This document shows, one piece after another, positions 45,901 through 55,432 of a stretch of DNA of 64,000 nt. The translations under genes and the position numbers were made by a program. The DNA lies in the NCBI GenBank assembly GCA_009829735.1, contig CM020619.1, forward strand, positions 7,492,375-7,556,374, written 5' to 3'. Positions within the stretch are counted from its first letter, which is position 1. Every line of letters begins with the position of its first letter. The stretch is from Pyropia yezoensis. Taxonomy: Eukaryota > Rhodophyta > Bangiophyceae > Bangiales > Bangiaceae. The notes under the pieces were generated by a model that saw only the letters and a program-made list of their open reading frames with translations, was not told where the DNA came from and did not search any database.

Positions 45901-48900
45901 GGGGGCCAGCCCCCTGGTCGTACGACTACGTCAGCGCATCGACAAAGTACTGAGCGGGTATGCTGTGCCAGACGACGCAGAGGCGGGTGTGGGTGCAGCA
46001 GCAGCTGCCGCCGGTGCTGGTGCGGTTGCGGCGGCTGCCGCTGGGGCGGGTGCAGCAGCTGCCGCTGGGGCAGGTGCCGGCTCAGGAGCCGAGCACGATG
46101 GACCGCCACCCGCAACGCCCGGTGTGGACAGTGCGAGCCCACCAGGTGACCCAGACGCCTTTTCCATTGGCGACGACGCGGGGGGCGAAGTCGAGTTTGT
46201 GTGCTACCTACCCGCAGTGGCCGTCCCAGACAATGTGTTGGCTGCGCAGGCAGTTTCCCCTGTCTACAATGCTGAACCCTGCAACGTCATTGTGTTCATT
46301 AACGACGACGATAACTGGAATGACGCAGAGAACGATGACGTGACTGTCGTCAGTGTGGCCCGGGTGGTCGGGGCCGGCCAGCTGGTCGGGCAGCGGCGGA
46401 CGTCCTCCGCCACTGGGGCGGCCGCCCATGTGGCAGTAGCTCAGAGTGCTGCCACCTCTGTCGCGACGGTAGCTGCCACCTCCTCCGCGACGGCTGCCGT
46501 CCCAGGCGGGCCCTCTACGCCCGAGGTTGCTGTTACAGCTGCTGCTCCCGATGCTCCATCGGCAGCGGGTATGGCCACAGGCGCGGTGGATGCTGTGGCT
46601 GTGGGTGCTCCTGGCGTTGGTGGGGCTCCTGCGGGCACGGCGGCCGTGGCCGACGCGGGTGTTGGCGGAGGTGCACCTGCTGAACATGGTACTGCTGCAG
46701 CAACCGACACCGCGGGGGTGGCTGCTGTGGGCACGGCAGTGGCTCGGGGGGAGGAGCCCTCTCCCGCTTTGCCTGCAGTTGCAGACTCGGGGGCAGCTGT
46801 TGTTGGAGGTGAGACTGCCAGCGTAGGAGGCCCTTGTATCGGTTCCCCGGATGGTGGGGCGGACGCGTCTCCCACTGCTGCACCTCCGCCCGCGGCGGCG
46901 GCGGCGGCGGCGGGGGGTGATGCCAGCCAGGCCAGTCCTCCCACACTGTGCGGCGCGGATGGTGATCGGGTGGCGCTCGGTCAGCTGACGCTCTGTACGT
47001 CCGAGTCGGGGTGGAAGGGAGTCCCAGCCCACCTGCGCCCTTCCCCGTTGTACGCAGGAGGACCTGAGGGCCACTGGCAGGCCATCGTTGTCGCCACCTT
47101 ATGCCAGCTCGCCGCCCGCGGTCCAGAGGCGGTGGCGCAGTCTGTCGAAGGGAGCAACAAGGGCCATGGCGGCGGCGGCGGACGCAGTGGGCGCGTGACC
47201 ACATCGCCATTGTGCTCCCGCTTTGGCGTGGCTCGCATCGACGCGCCCAACACCCTGTCGTCGCCGCAGGTGGGGGGCTCCATCCTGGACGACCCGCGGG
47301 CGTGTCGCATGTGCAACGTGCTCGTGCGTATGCCCGCCCCCCGGGGTGGTCCCCCCGGTGGGGGCGGCCGCCCTACCGGGGGATCCGCTGGGCGCCACCA
47401 CCGCCGCAACAAGGACCGCGGGGGAGAGTGTCAAGTGGACCCCACAGACGCCACCCTGGGTGATTTGTGTGCCTTTTGGGTACCGGAACCCGTCGGCTTG
47501 GTGTGCAGCACCCCCGTGGACGCCGTGTTTATTGGCCGCTGCGAGGACAAGGAGGGGCAACCCGGCGGGGGAGTTGGTGGCCCACCGCCCGCGGGGGCAG
47601 GCCAGTGGTGGGTGGACAAGACGCCTGGCCCGGGGCTGGACGAGCAGGACGATGACGCCGGCAGGGCGCGCCACGGTGGCGCATCCGGTCCCCCCCGGCG
47701 GTGGTGGTTTGCGGTGCGTCGTTCAGACGTGCGGCGGATGCTCAATCGCCGGACGGCAAATGTGGTCGTCACCCTGTCTCATAGTGTCCTGTCGGACAGC
47801 CGCGAACTTGGCGGCCTCGGCCACTGGGAGCTTCTTTTGCCAGTCATGCAGAGGGCGCTCGCCATCCACGCAACGCCTCCGCACGTGGGACAGCAGGTGG
47901 TACCTGTACCGGCACCGGGGCCTCCCCCCCTGCAGAGTGCTCCTCCACGCTACGCCCACCTGGACAAGTTCCAGTGGCGCGCAGTCGATTGCATGCGCCA
48001 GGGGCTGTTGTCGGACGAGTGTGACGTGCAGCTGGTGACGGGCCCCCCCGGGACGGGCAAGACACGCGCCATTGTCTCCATGGTGGACATGGTACTTGGG
48101 ACCCTGCCAGACGGGCGGCTCCTGCTGACGTCGCGCACCAACACGGCGTGCGACGAGCTGTTGGACGCAGTGCACGAGTTGTTTTGTCCGTCGGGGGCTG
48201 CCAGTCGACACGGCGTCGCGAAACCCGATGCCGTGACGCTCCTCCGTGTGGGTGAACCCATTCCGGATGGCCACCGTGCCAAGACAACGCAAATTGACGC
48301 CGTGGTGGACGAGCGCCTTCCTGTCGCCTACCCGTCCGTGACAGCCGCGGTGGAACGGGCAAGGGCACGGGTGGCCGATGTGGGCCGTCGTGTGGATCGT
48401 TTCCGCGCCCAGGGTGCAGAGCCGGGCGCGGGTGGGTCACAAATCCTCCTCGAGGAATGTGCCGATGTGGAACAAGCCCTGGAGGCTGCCTTGCGTCGCC
48501 AGCAGCGTGCGGAACGGGAGCTCCGCAAGCGCATCGTGGGCGGCGCGTCCGTCATTGTCACAACAACGTCAACGTCGACGGGGGCGCTCGTGGGGGGTAA
48601 AGGCTTTGACGTCATTATCATTGACGAAGGGGCGGCAACAAGCGTCCCTGCGTCTGTCGCCGCCAATGTTCGCGCCAAGCGGGCGGGGCGTGCGGGTGGC
48701 TCGTCAGACGAGGAAGAGGACGGTCATCCGGCAGAGCGGACCAAGTGCATTGTCCTTGTTGGCGGCAATGCCCAGCTGAGGCCGAGCGCCGGCATGGAGT
48801 ACAGAGGCGAGACACGGCCGATGACATCAAGCGTTTTTGAGCGGCTCGCCAGGTTTCTGGCCGCTTGCGTCATCCTCTCCGTGCAGTACCGCATGCGGCC

Positions 48901-49543
48901 GCTGTTATGGTCCCTCCTCCCGGAAGTCTTTTACCGGCACATTCGCGCATGGTTGGACGGGCGCGGGCCCAAGGCCCGCCATGAGGAGGGGTTTGGAACA
49001 CCCGCGTGGCTAAACCATCCAAGTCGGCGTATTCGCTTTGGAGGGCTGCAAGTGACAGACACTTCCCGCCTGCCGGCCAACGATCGGGCGCACAAGTCGG
49101 GTTCCACCACCTGCAACAACAAGAGCCTGATCAACGTTGCAGAGCTTCGGTTGGTCGAGATGGCTTTTACGGATCTACTGCTGGCGTGGGCGACGTCCAG
49201 CGGGGCTACCGAGCTCGAGGTGATGCTCATCACCCCGTACACGGCGCAGCGGAACAAGCTTAATGAAGTGGTGCAGTCGGTGAGAGACAGCAGGCGGCTG
49301 CCCCGCAGACCATGTGCCGACGTCAGGGTGTCCACCGTGGGTGGCTGCCAAGGCGCTTCTGTGGACTGTGCCATACTCTCCCTCGTGCGGTCAGAGCCTG
49401 GGGCGGCACCCGGCGGGAGCACTGACTTTTTGTCCGACGAGCGGCGCGTGAACGTCATGATGTCGCTGGCACAGAGCCATCTCCACGTGATTGGTGACAT
49501 GGACTACCTTTCAAGCTCTGGGGGTGTGTGGAAGAGCTGGTGA
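42264..49543 (+). CDS. UPF1-like superfamily 1 helicase, very long
   Basis: The terminal exon 42965-49543 is open for 2,192 codons (TGA stop). The first ATG in it is 43067 (MAVTPPVADPAAASAV), and the in-frame 51-nt exons at 42264 and 42618 may be spliced on. Counting from 42965, roughly the first 400 residues are Ala/Val/Pro-rich and include a 48-bp duplication (LTAPGGPGGPAGPAA, 44165 and 44213). A long unrecognised region follows. The helicase core occupies about 1670-2190: GPPGTGKT (1693, Walker A), IIIDEGAA (1887, motif II, Gly for the usual Ala), GGNAQLRPS (motif III), QYRM (1974), ITPYTAQ (2089), VSTVGGCQGASVDCA (motif V), then NVMMSLAQSHLHVIGD where most members have NVALTRAK. The core is that of the UPF1/SMUBP2/ZNFX1 group of RNA/DNA helicases. 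Motif VI lacks the usual Arg, so activity is uncertain. Confidence 0.85.
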
Positions 49544-49629
49544 GACAACGTCCGCCATAGGTGGAGCCGTCCAGATCGACCGGGCCGCGAGCACATCAAC
49601 ATTGTGGCTCCCGACAGGGTGTTCTAGTC

Positions 49630-49680
49630 GGGAGTATGTGGGGGGGGGGGGGGGGGGGGGCGGGGCGGGTGGGAGGGGAA
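49630..49680. repeat. G-rich tract
   Basis: A G run of about 21 at 49640-49660 lies just downstream of the helicase stop. G runs also occur at 49.85-49.88 kb. Confidence 0.8.
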
Positions 49681-49923
49681 GTGGGACTGTACGGCACCCC
49701 CTCTTTTTTTTGCTTTGAAGGTGTCGCTGGTCATGTGGTGGCCGGTTGTTCCCCAGTGTAGTTGACAACTGGTATAGTTGACGTTTTGAGTTGCGTGACG
49801 TGTTGGTGGAGGTTCACATGGCAAGGCACTCGTGTTGGGCGATGGGGAAGGGGGGGGGGGGTTTTGGGGGGGGGAGGGGGCGTGTGTGGCCCATGGTACC
49901 ACCACCAGTCTTGAGTCACGCCA

Positions 49924-50299
49924 TGTTGTGTGCATAACGCAACAGATGGGTAGGTTCCATGGTCGGATGTTGGCCGGGACTTGGCCAAGGCAGACCGGGT
50001 CGCGTTATGTACATAACGCGTCTGGCGAGCACTTGGCGTCGTCCCGACCGATTGCCGAGGCTGACCGTGTGGCGTTATGTACATAACGCGTGAGGTGAGC
50101 CTTTTTGAGAATCTGGTAGGTGTGGTACGGTAGACAGACCGTGGCGCGTTATGTACATAACGCTCTAGTGATGTTTGTCGAGATAGTTCGCCAGAGCTGA
50201 TCGTGTCGCGTTATGTACATAACGCGACAGGTGAGCCAATGGTGAATCTGGGAGTCGTGGCTTGTCAGAAGGACCGTAGGGCGTTATGTACATAACGCT
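49924..50299. promoter_or_regulatory. Array of CGCGTTATGTACATAACGCG palindromes
   Basis: There are five near-perfect copies centred at 50010, 50080, 50155, 50217 and 50289 (spacings 70, 75, 62 and 72 bp), plus a degenerate copy at 49924-49943. The copy at 50001-50020 is a perfect 20-bp palindrome, and the others keep at least GCGTTATGTACATAACGC. The spacers differ more than the palindromes, apart from recurring elements such as TTTGTCGAGAT and GGTGAGC. Such arrays are typical of protein-binding sites (operator, iteron or centromere-like). An RNA hairpin or 3'-end role is an alternative. Confidence 0.85.
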
Positions 50300-50579
50300 C
50301 TTCGGATCTTTGTCGAGATTGCTATGTGTCGACGCGTGAATAAGTGTTTTCCGATTGCGTCATGATTTTGATGCTTTGGTATTTGTTAATTTCGTTTCGG
50401 CAAATTGACTACTTTCATGAGGGAAAGGGGGGTGGTGGGGGGCGAGAAGTTGAACTTGCCTGTTCACCATTTACGAGTCGGGTGCGGTGCCGTTTCCAGA
50501 CATGTGATGGCCTCGTCGTCTGATCGATTCGATCGTTTGACCTCGTCGGCGATGGTGTGGGCTGCCGCCAAGCGACTTG

Positions 50580-50660
50580 GCCCCCCCCCCCCCCCCCCCC
50601 CCGCACCCTCCTGCCGCCAAGGGACTTGGCCCCCCCCCCGCCCCCTCCTGCCGCCAGGGG
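50580..50660. repeat. C homopolymer and 39-bp-type duplication
   Basis: A C run of about 22 at 50581-50602 is followed by repeated CTCCTGCCGCCAAGGGACTTG-like units (CCGCCAAGCGACTTGG, CCGCCAAGGGACTTGG, CCGCCAGGGGACTTG). Confidence 0.8.
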
Positions 50661-51089
50661 ACTTGCTCTCACGCCTCACTCACGCCTCACTTTCCCTCAA
50701 ACACTCACACACGCACTCGTGCGTCACTGCCTCTCAAACAGCCCACAAGGCGCACATCACCAGGGCGGTGACGCGCCACTGCTCAGCAGGTGGTGGCTTG
50801 GTCTGCGATGAAAATTAGGGTCATTAAACCCACCACTCAGTGTCACAAAAATGACTCGGACACACGCAGGACCCACCATTCGCTCATTAAAAGCTCCATA
50901 GATCATTTGACATCTAATCGACCCCTCAATGGGCGCGCACACCTCTAGTGATGAACGCCACGCGCTCTAGCCCGGGTATGGGCATTTCGCACGGTTCACA
51001 TAATCTTCTTGCATAGCTACCCTTTGGTGGGCAGGAGGACATCCCTGGGGGCAGGCTCGAATGCGCTCGAGCACGCTCACAGAAGAAAG

Positions 51090-51350
51090 TCAGGTGGGAG
51101 TGGGGGGGAAACCATAAACAGAGTGCGAGGGGCGGGGGAGGGGGCACGAATTGAATTTCGAATTCCAAGGAGCCCGATCACCGACCGACACCGACGCTAA
51201 ATAGATAGGGTGGGAGGGCCGTCTTTGTCAAGAGGGGCGGGGTGGAAGTGGCGGGGAAGCCATAAAGAGAGGGCGACGGGCGTGGGAGGGGGGACGAATT
51301 GAATTTCGAATTCCGAGGAGCCCGATCACCGGCTGACACCGACGCGGATC
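51090..51350. repeat. 148-bp direct repeat
   Basis: Two diverged copies are placed by ACGAATTGAATTTCGAATTC at 51146 and 51294, followed by GAGCCCGATCACCG and CACCGACGC. The AT-rich core GAATTGAATTTCGAATTC is nearly palindromic and stands out in GC-rich DNA. No gene is seen between 50.3 and 52.5 kb. Confidence 0.85.
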
Positions 51351-51884
51351 AAACGGGAGGGGAGGGGATTTGGGCGGCGGCGCGAGATGATGTTGAATTG
51401 GACGGTGACGTGGGCGTCCGGGGATGGGTGCTCTCATCCGTCGGCCGCACGTTCAACCACAGGCAGGTCAGGTCAGTCGCTTCCCTCGGCGCCCCCCGGG
51501 TCTGACGAGAGCCGTAGGTCCACGCGGCCCGCACGGTGTCGTGTGCTGGTGTCAGGCCATTTGGATGCCCCACGCGGTGAGCTCGCAGCATGGCAATGCC
51601 GTCTGTGGCGGTGGGTTTGAGGTACACGACTGCCCCCCCTCCCCCCCCCACCAAGACGTCCAGGATGACATTTTTCCCAAACGGTGCTCGTAGTGCATTG
51701 CAAACGGACGGGGCCTACCGGAAGCACCAAAAGTCTGGGTGCCCGCGTCCCGGCACGCCGCTCCACATGCACCGTGGCGAGCAGGCAGTGCCGAGCGTGG
51801 GTTCAATTGCAGTGTTGCTATTGCCCCACAGCACGGTGGCGGTCGCGTTCCCAATACGTGCCGTCGGGAGGGGGGGGGGGAGGG

Positions 51885-51930
51885 GGGGGAGCGGGGGGAG
51901 GGGGGGGGGGGGGGGGGGGGGGGGGCGCTC
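51885..51930. repeat. G homopolymer
   Basis: G-rich tract of about 40, the last 26 uninterrupted (about 51900-51925). Confidence 0.85.
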
Positions 51931-52486
51931 GCTCGCCATGGTTGGGCGAGCCGCACGGATGCTGGCGTGTCAGTCGGCTCAAATGCCACAGTGCATGCGG
52001 TGCACTCCGTCCCGCACCCACCGTCGCGCTACTGGCGGCTGCCATGAGCACAGAGTCTGTGCGCGGTCTGCAATTGGGCCACCAACCCCATCACCACCAC
52101 CGCCGCCGCCACAACACCACCGCCAGCCCCACCACCGCCACCGCCGCCGCCGCCGCGACACAGGACACTCTCACGGCAACCACCGTCGGCCACGGGTGCC
52201 GCGGAGATGAGAAGGACCTTTCATTTCCGGGGCGGCGAGCTAAGGCCACGAGACAGCCCAAAGGGGCACGTGGCGGTGCGAGCATCCTCCGCTCTGCCCC
52301 CTGCCCGAGAGGTAGCGTCGGTTGGGGGGTGGCGGGGGGCGGGCGGCGGGGGGGGGAGGGGGGGGGCGGGAGGGGGTTGGGAGGACCTGGACCGCCGGCC
52401 TCCTGACGGCCCGTGCAGCCCTTCGCCAGCGTCTACAGCACGCGTACGGCATCGACTGAGGACCCCGGCCCGGATGGTGCCTTGCC

Positions 52487-52503
52487 AGACAATAAATAGT
52501 GCG
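52487..52503 (+). promoter_or_regulatory. Possible TATA-like element split from its gene
   Basis: ACAATAAATAGTGCGG lies 65-80 bp before the retrotransposon insertion point. If the insertion is removed in silico, the ATG of the zinc-knuckle gene lies about 190 bp downstream of it. The assignment is inference from position and sequence only. Confidence 0.3.
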
Positions 52504-52567
52504 GTAGGTGGTGCCCCGAGGCTCCCCATCTTTGCCAACCCCGTCAGCCACCGTCGACAATCCCTCC

Positions 52568-53038
52568 TGTGGCAAAAACCACAAGCACACACGGCACTCA
52601 AGTTGGGGCGGTGTGCTAGGGCTGCCTCCCGTGTCGGGGGAAGCGGAAGAAGTGCAAGTCGCACACACTCTATCCCTGTTGTGGGGCAAACCCCCCACGG
52701 ACAAACAAGAGGATGGTGTGTGGTCCAACAGTTTCTTGGTCGGGACGGGGACGCAGGGCCAAGCCCCGCTGTCCCTCCCCTTATCCCCCCAGGGTCCACT
52801 CAGAATCTCGCCACTCAGAATCTCCCACCCCAGCACCTGCCCACCGGGCCACACGAAAATTCAAGACGATAAATGCAGAAAACCCTCACATCCAAGTTGG
52901 ATTTACTACTAAGCTAACTATCCCAAACTTAGGGAATATGGACCCAAATTCAGGGGGAGGAACGGATCAGGCTAGTGGCCTGCCGCCCCTTGCATGGCAC
53001 GTGTTGCCCCCCCCTACCTGGGGGTCAACACTGCCACA
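52568..53038 (-). repeat. 3' LTR (471 bp)
   Basis: Terminal TGTGGCA/TGCCACA inverted ends. It is preceded, in element orientation, by a polypurine tract. It differs from the other LTR at five positions that I can see. Confidence 0.97.
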
Positions 53039-53053
53039 CTCCCCTCTCCTCAG
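53039..53053 (-). other. Polypurine tract
   Basis: The minus strand reads GAGGAGAGGGGAG directly against the 3' LTR, as expected for the plus-strand primer of reverse transcription. This fixes the element's orientation. Confidence 0.85.
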
Positions 53054-53377
53054 TTCCGACCGACCCGGTCGGCCCTGTGAGGGGGTGCGTAAACGCACGT
53101 CTCGGCGATGGGGGCGCGACTTGCTGTCCCCTCCTTGAGTACGTAACGCGGATGTGGAGGCGGTCACGTTGACCGCCCCTCTCCTCAAGCTTGCCCACTC
53201 GGCAGCTTGCTCTCCTCAGTTCACACTTCACCATCACCACCACCTCCCCTTCACCTTCCATTGGGCCGCCCCACGCTGGGGAGGCCACCCGTATACCCAC
53301 GATCCGAGTCCCCCTCAACTCGAGGCGGGTCTCGTGCTGCGATAGCCAGAGTGTCTCTCCCCAACTTGGGGAGAGCC

Positions 53378-55321
53378 ATGGCGACTCCGGGAGTGGTGAC
53401 GGACTCTCTTGACGAGCGCATGGAGGACACCTCCTACGGGGCAGCACCCGCCGGGACTTCCGGCGGGGGCTCCGCGATCGCTCCGGGGGATGGGACTCCC
53501 GCGTCACCCGGCTTTGGGTTGACGGCGGGGTCTCCCCCGGAGGCGGGACAAGTTGTCCCGCGTGAGGCCTTGGGGTGGTGGTTTTACCCCGCTTGGCCTC
53601 TCTATGAGGAGGGGCTGACTGTTCTTCGCTGTGGCCGACTTGGCGCAGCGATGGGCCGGGTACGGGACCGCCTACGGGAGAAGTATCCCCGTAGAGTCGG
53701 GTTCCCTGCCGGCTTCAGGACGGACCAGTTTGCCTTCCTGGACGATGAGGAGGTTGAGGACGTTCAGCGGGCCAAGGCCATGGTGGACCGCGGGGGAACT
53801 ATCCCGGGTCCCGGCGACTTGCCGACGTTCACGTGGGACGCTGTGGCAACTCGCCCACCGTACCTCCACGAGGCCGATCCGCACACTCATCACTTTGATG
53901 TGCGGATGGAGAAGGACTTCCGGCGAGGTCCCTACTTGGTGACCTCGGTTCAACTTGAGTTTCCTCAACAGTCTGCTGCCAGTAAGGAGCAGTACTATCC
54001 GAAGAAGCCCGAGTGGTGGCCTCAAGATGAGGTCCCCTACGGGTTCCCGGCGTTGTTGCCACGGTTGCTTGACCACTTCGGCTCCGTCATGTTCACGGCT
54101 GCTCCTGATCACCTGGTGTGGGCCATGTTGGCCACCCAGTGGCTCCTCGAGGTCATGTCGACCTGGGTGTCCTGTGTTCAGCGGCGGGGGATGCTCTGGC
54201 ATCTCCCCCTCCGGCTCATCCAAGGTTTGGAACAGCTCACCCCTCAGCTAGTTGCTGAGGGGTGCTCATCAGGACAACTCACTCTACTTGAGGAGATGCT
54301 CCGGCTCCATAAGTTTATCGAGTGGGAGAGCATTGAGCACAAGTTGCGCCGCCCCACTCGTGGGCCCAAGGACGATGGCGCACTTCGCCAGCTCGTGTGG
54401 GTCGCTCGTGAACTTCACGACGGCCGTGTGGTCCTACGAGAGGGGTTGGGCATCGGGGACTACCCGTATGCCCCGGGGGTGGATCGCCACACTGCGCCAC
54501 CCCCGGACAAGCCCATAGTTATGGCCGTGCCGTCCTATGATGACCATATGACTCAACCCACTGCGGGGGCCCCAAGTCGGGGTCGCAGTTACACCCGGGT
54601 ACCGCCACCTCGGCGGGCCCCTCCGCTTCCTCCTGTTCCTTTCCAACCTCACGGGAACATCCCGATCAGCGTGGCCGTGGAGTCTTCCACCCCGGTGTCC
54701 CCCAACTTGGGGGCCACCCTCCTGACGGTATACCCCAAGTTGGTGTTGCCGCCCACGCCTCTAACCTCAGAGATGATGATCACCACGTTGGTGCGCACCA
54801 TTTCCTGGTTGGCCGCGTCGACCGCAACCCTACAGAGTTCCGAGACTCCTCAACTTGAGGAGCGCGTTCGTACTGCAGTGGCGACCGCGAGTTGCGAGTC
54901 GGTGGCGGAGTTTATGACAGCCGAGTTGGCTCGCATTGGGGCTATTATGCCCCAGCCAGCCCCACTTGGGCGTGGCAAACGTCGCGCGAGCCGGGCATAC
55001 TCGCCTCCTCGCCGTCGTCGCCGACACTCGCGGCGCTCTCCTTCCGTATCGGAAGACGAGTTGTCTTACTCCGTTTCGGAGTCCTCTACCCCGTCGGAGA
55101 CGAAGTCTGTCCAGCGTCTGCGTCGCAAACTTGCGCGCAAGACCAGGCAGAAGAGTGGCCACGGTCGGCGCCACTTGCGCGACCGTGAGGGGCGCGACGG
55201 TTCCGACTTGGAGCCGCCGCCCCCTCCAACGAGTGGAGACCGTTATCGACGTGGGTCTCGCCGCTCGCCTCCACGTGAGGGCGAGAGCCGTGGAGTGGGA
55301 GAGTCTAGCATGCGTGCCTAG
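53378..55321 (+). CDS. Extra antisense ORF of the retrotransposon
   Basis: This intact frame lies between pol and the 3' LTR on the strand opposite to gag-pol. ATG 53378 (GAGAGCCATGGCG; MATPGVVTDSLDERM) gives 647 aa; an upstream in-frame ATG at 53207 would give 704. The N-terminus is Gly/Pro/Ala-rich. A globular middle follows (GWWFYPAWPLYEEGLTVL, YPKKPEWWPQDEVPYGFP, HLVWAMLATQWLLEVMSTW). The Pro-rich linker is followed by a basic Arg/Ser-rich C-terminus (PPRRRRRHSRRSPSVS). It has no RT, integrase or envelope-like motif and no signal peptide. The RS-like tail suggests RNA binding or nuclear localisation (inference). Extra ORFs in this position, in sense or antisense, are known in some plant Ty3/Gypsy lineages. 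It is open although pol in the same copy is broken. Confidence 0.8.
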   Translation: MATPGVVTDSLDERMEDTSYGAAPAGTSGGGSAIAPGDGTPASPGFGLTAGSPPEAGQVVPREALGWWFYPAWPLYEEGLTVLRCGRLGAAMGRVRDRLREKYPRRVGFPAGFRTDQFAFLDDEEVEDVQRAKAMVDRGGTIPGPGDLPTFTWDAVATRPPYLHEADPHTHHFDVRMEKDFRRGPYLVTSVQLEFPQQSAASKEQYYPKKPEWWPQDEVPYGFPALLPRLLDHFGSVMFTAAPDHLVWAMLATQWLLEVMSTWVSCVQRRGMLWHLPLRLIQGLEQLTPQLVAEGCSSGQLTLLEEMLRLHKFIEWESIEHKLRRPTRGPKDDGALRQLVWVARELHDGRVVLREGLGIGDYPYAPGVDRHTAPPPDKPIVMAVPSYDDHMTQPTAGAPSRGRSYTRVPPPRRAPPLPPVPFQPHGNIPISVAVESSTPVSPNLGATLLTVYPKLVLPPTPLTSEMMITTLVRTISWLAASTATLQSSETPQLEERVRTAVATASCESVAEFMTAELARIGAIMPQPAPLGRGKRRASRAYSPPRRRRRHSRRSPSVSEDELSYSVSESSTPSETKSVQRLRRKLARKTRQKSGHGRRHLRDREGRDGSDLEPPPPPTSGDRYRRGSRRSPPREGESRGVGESSMRA

Positions 55322-55432
55322 TTGGCAGCTGCCTTTGTTGTGAGAGTGTGAGGGTTAGGGCTGTAGTTATAAGCCACTCTGCGTACCACTTCGACTTGAA
55401 GCACTCTCTTGGCACTGTTGCTCGGCCTTCCC

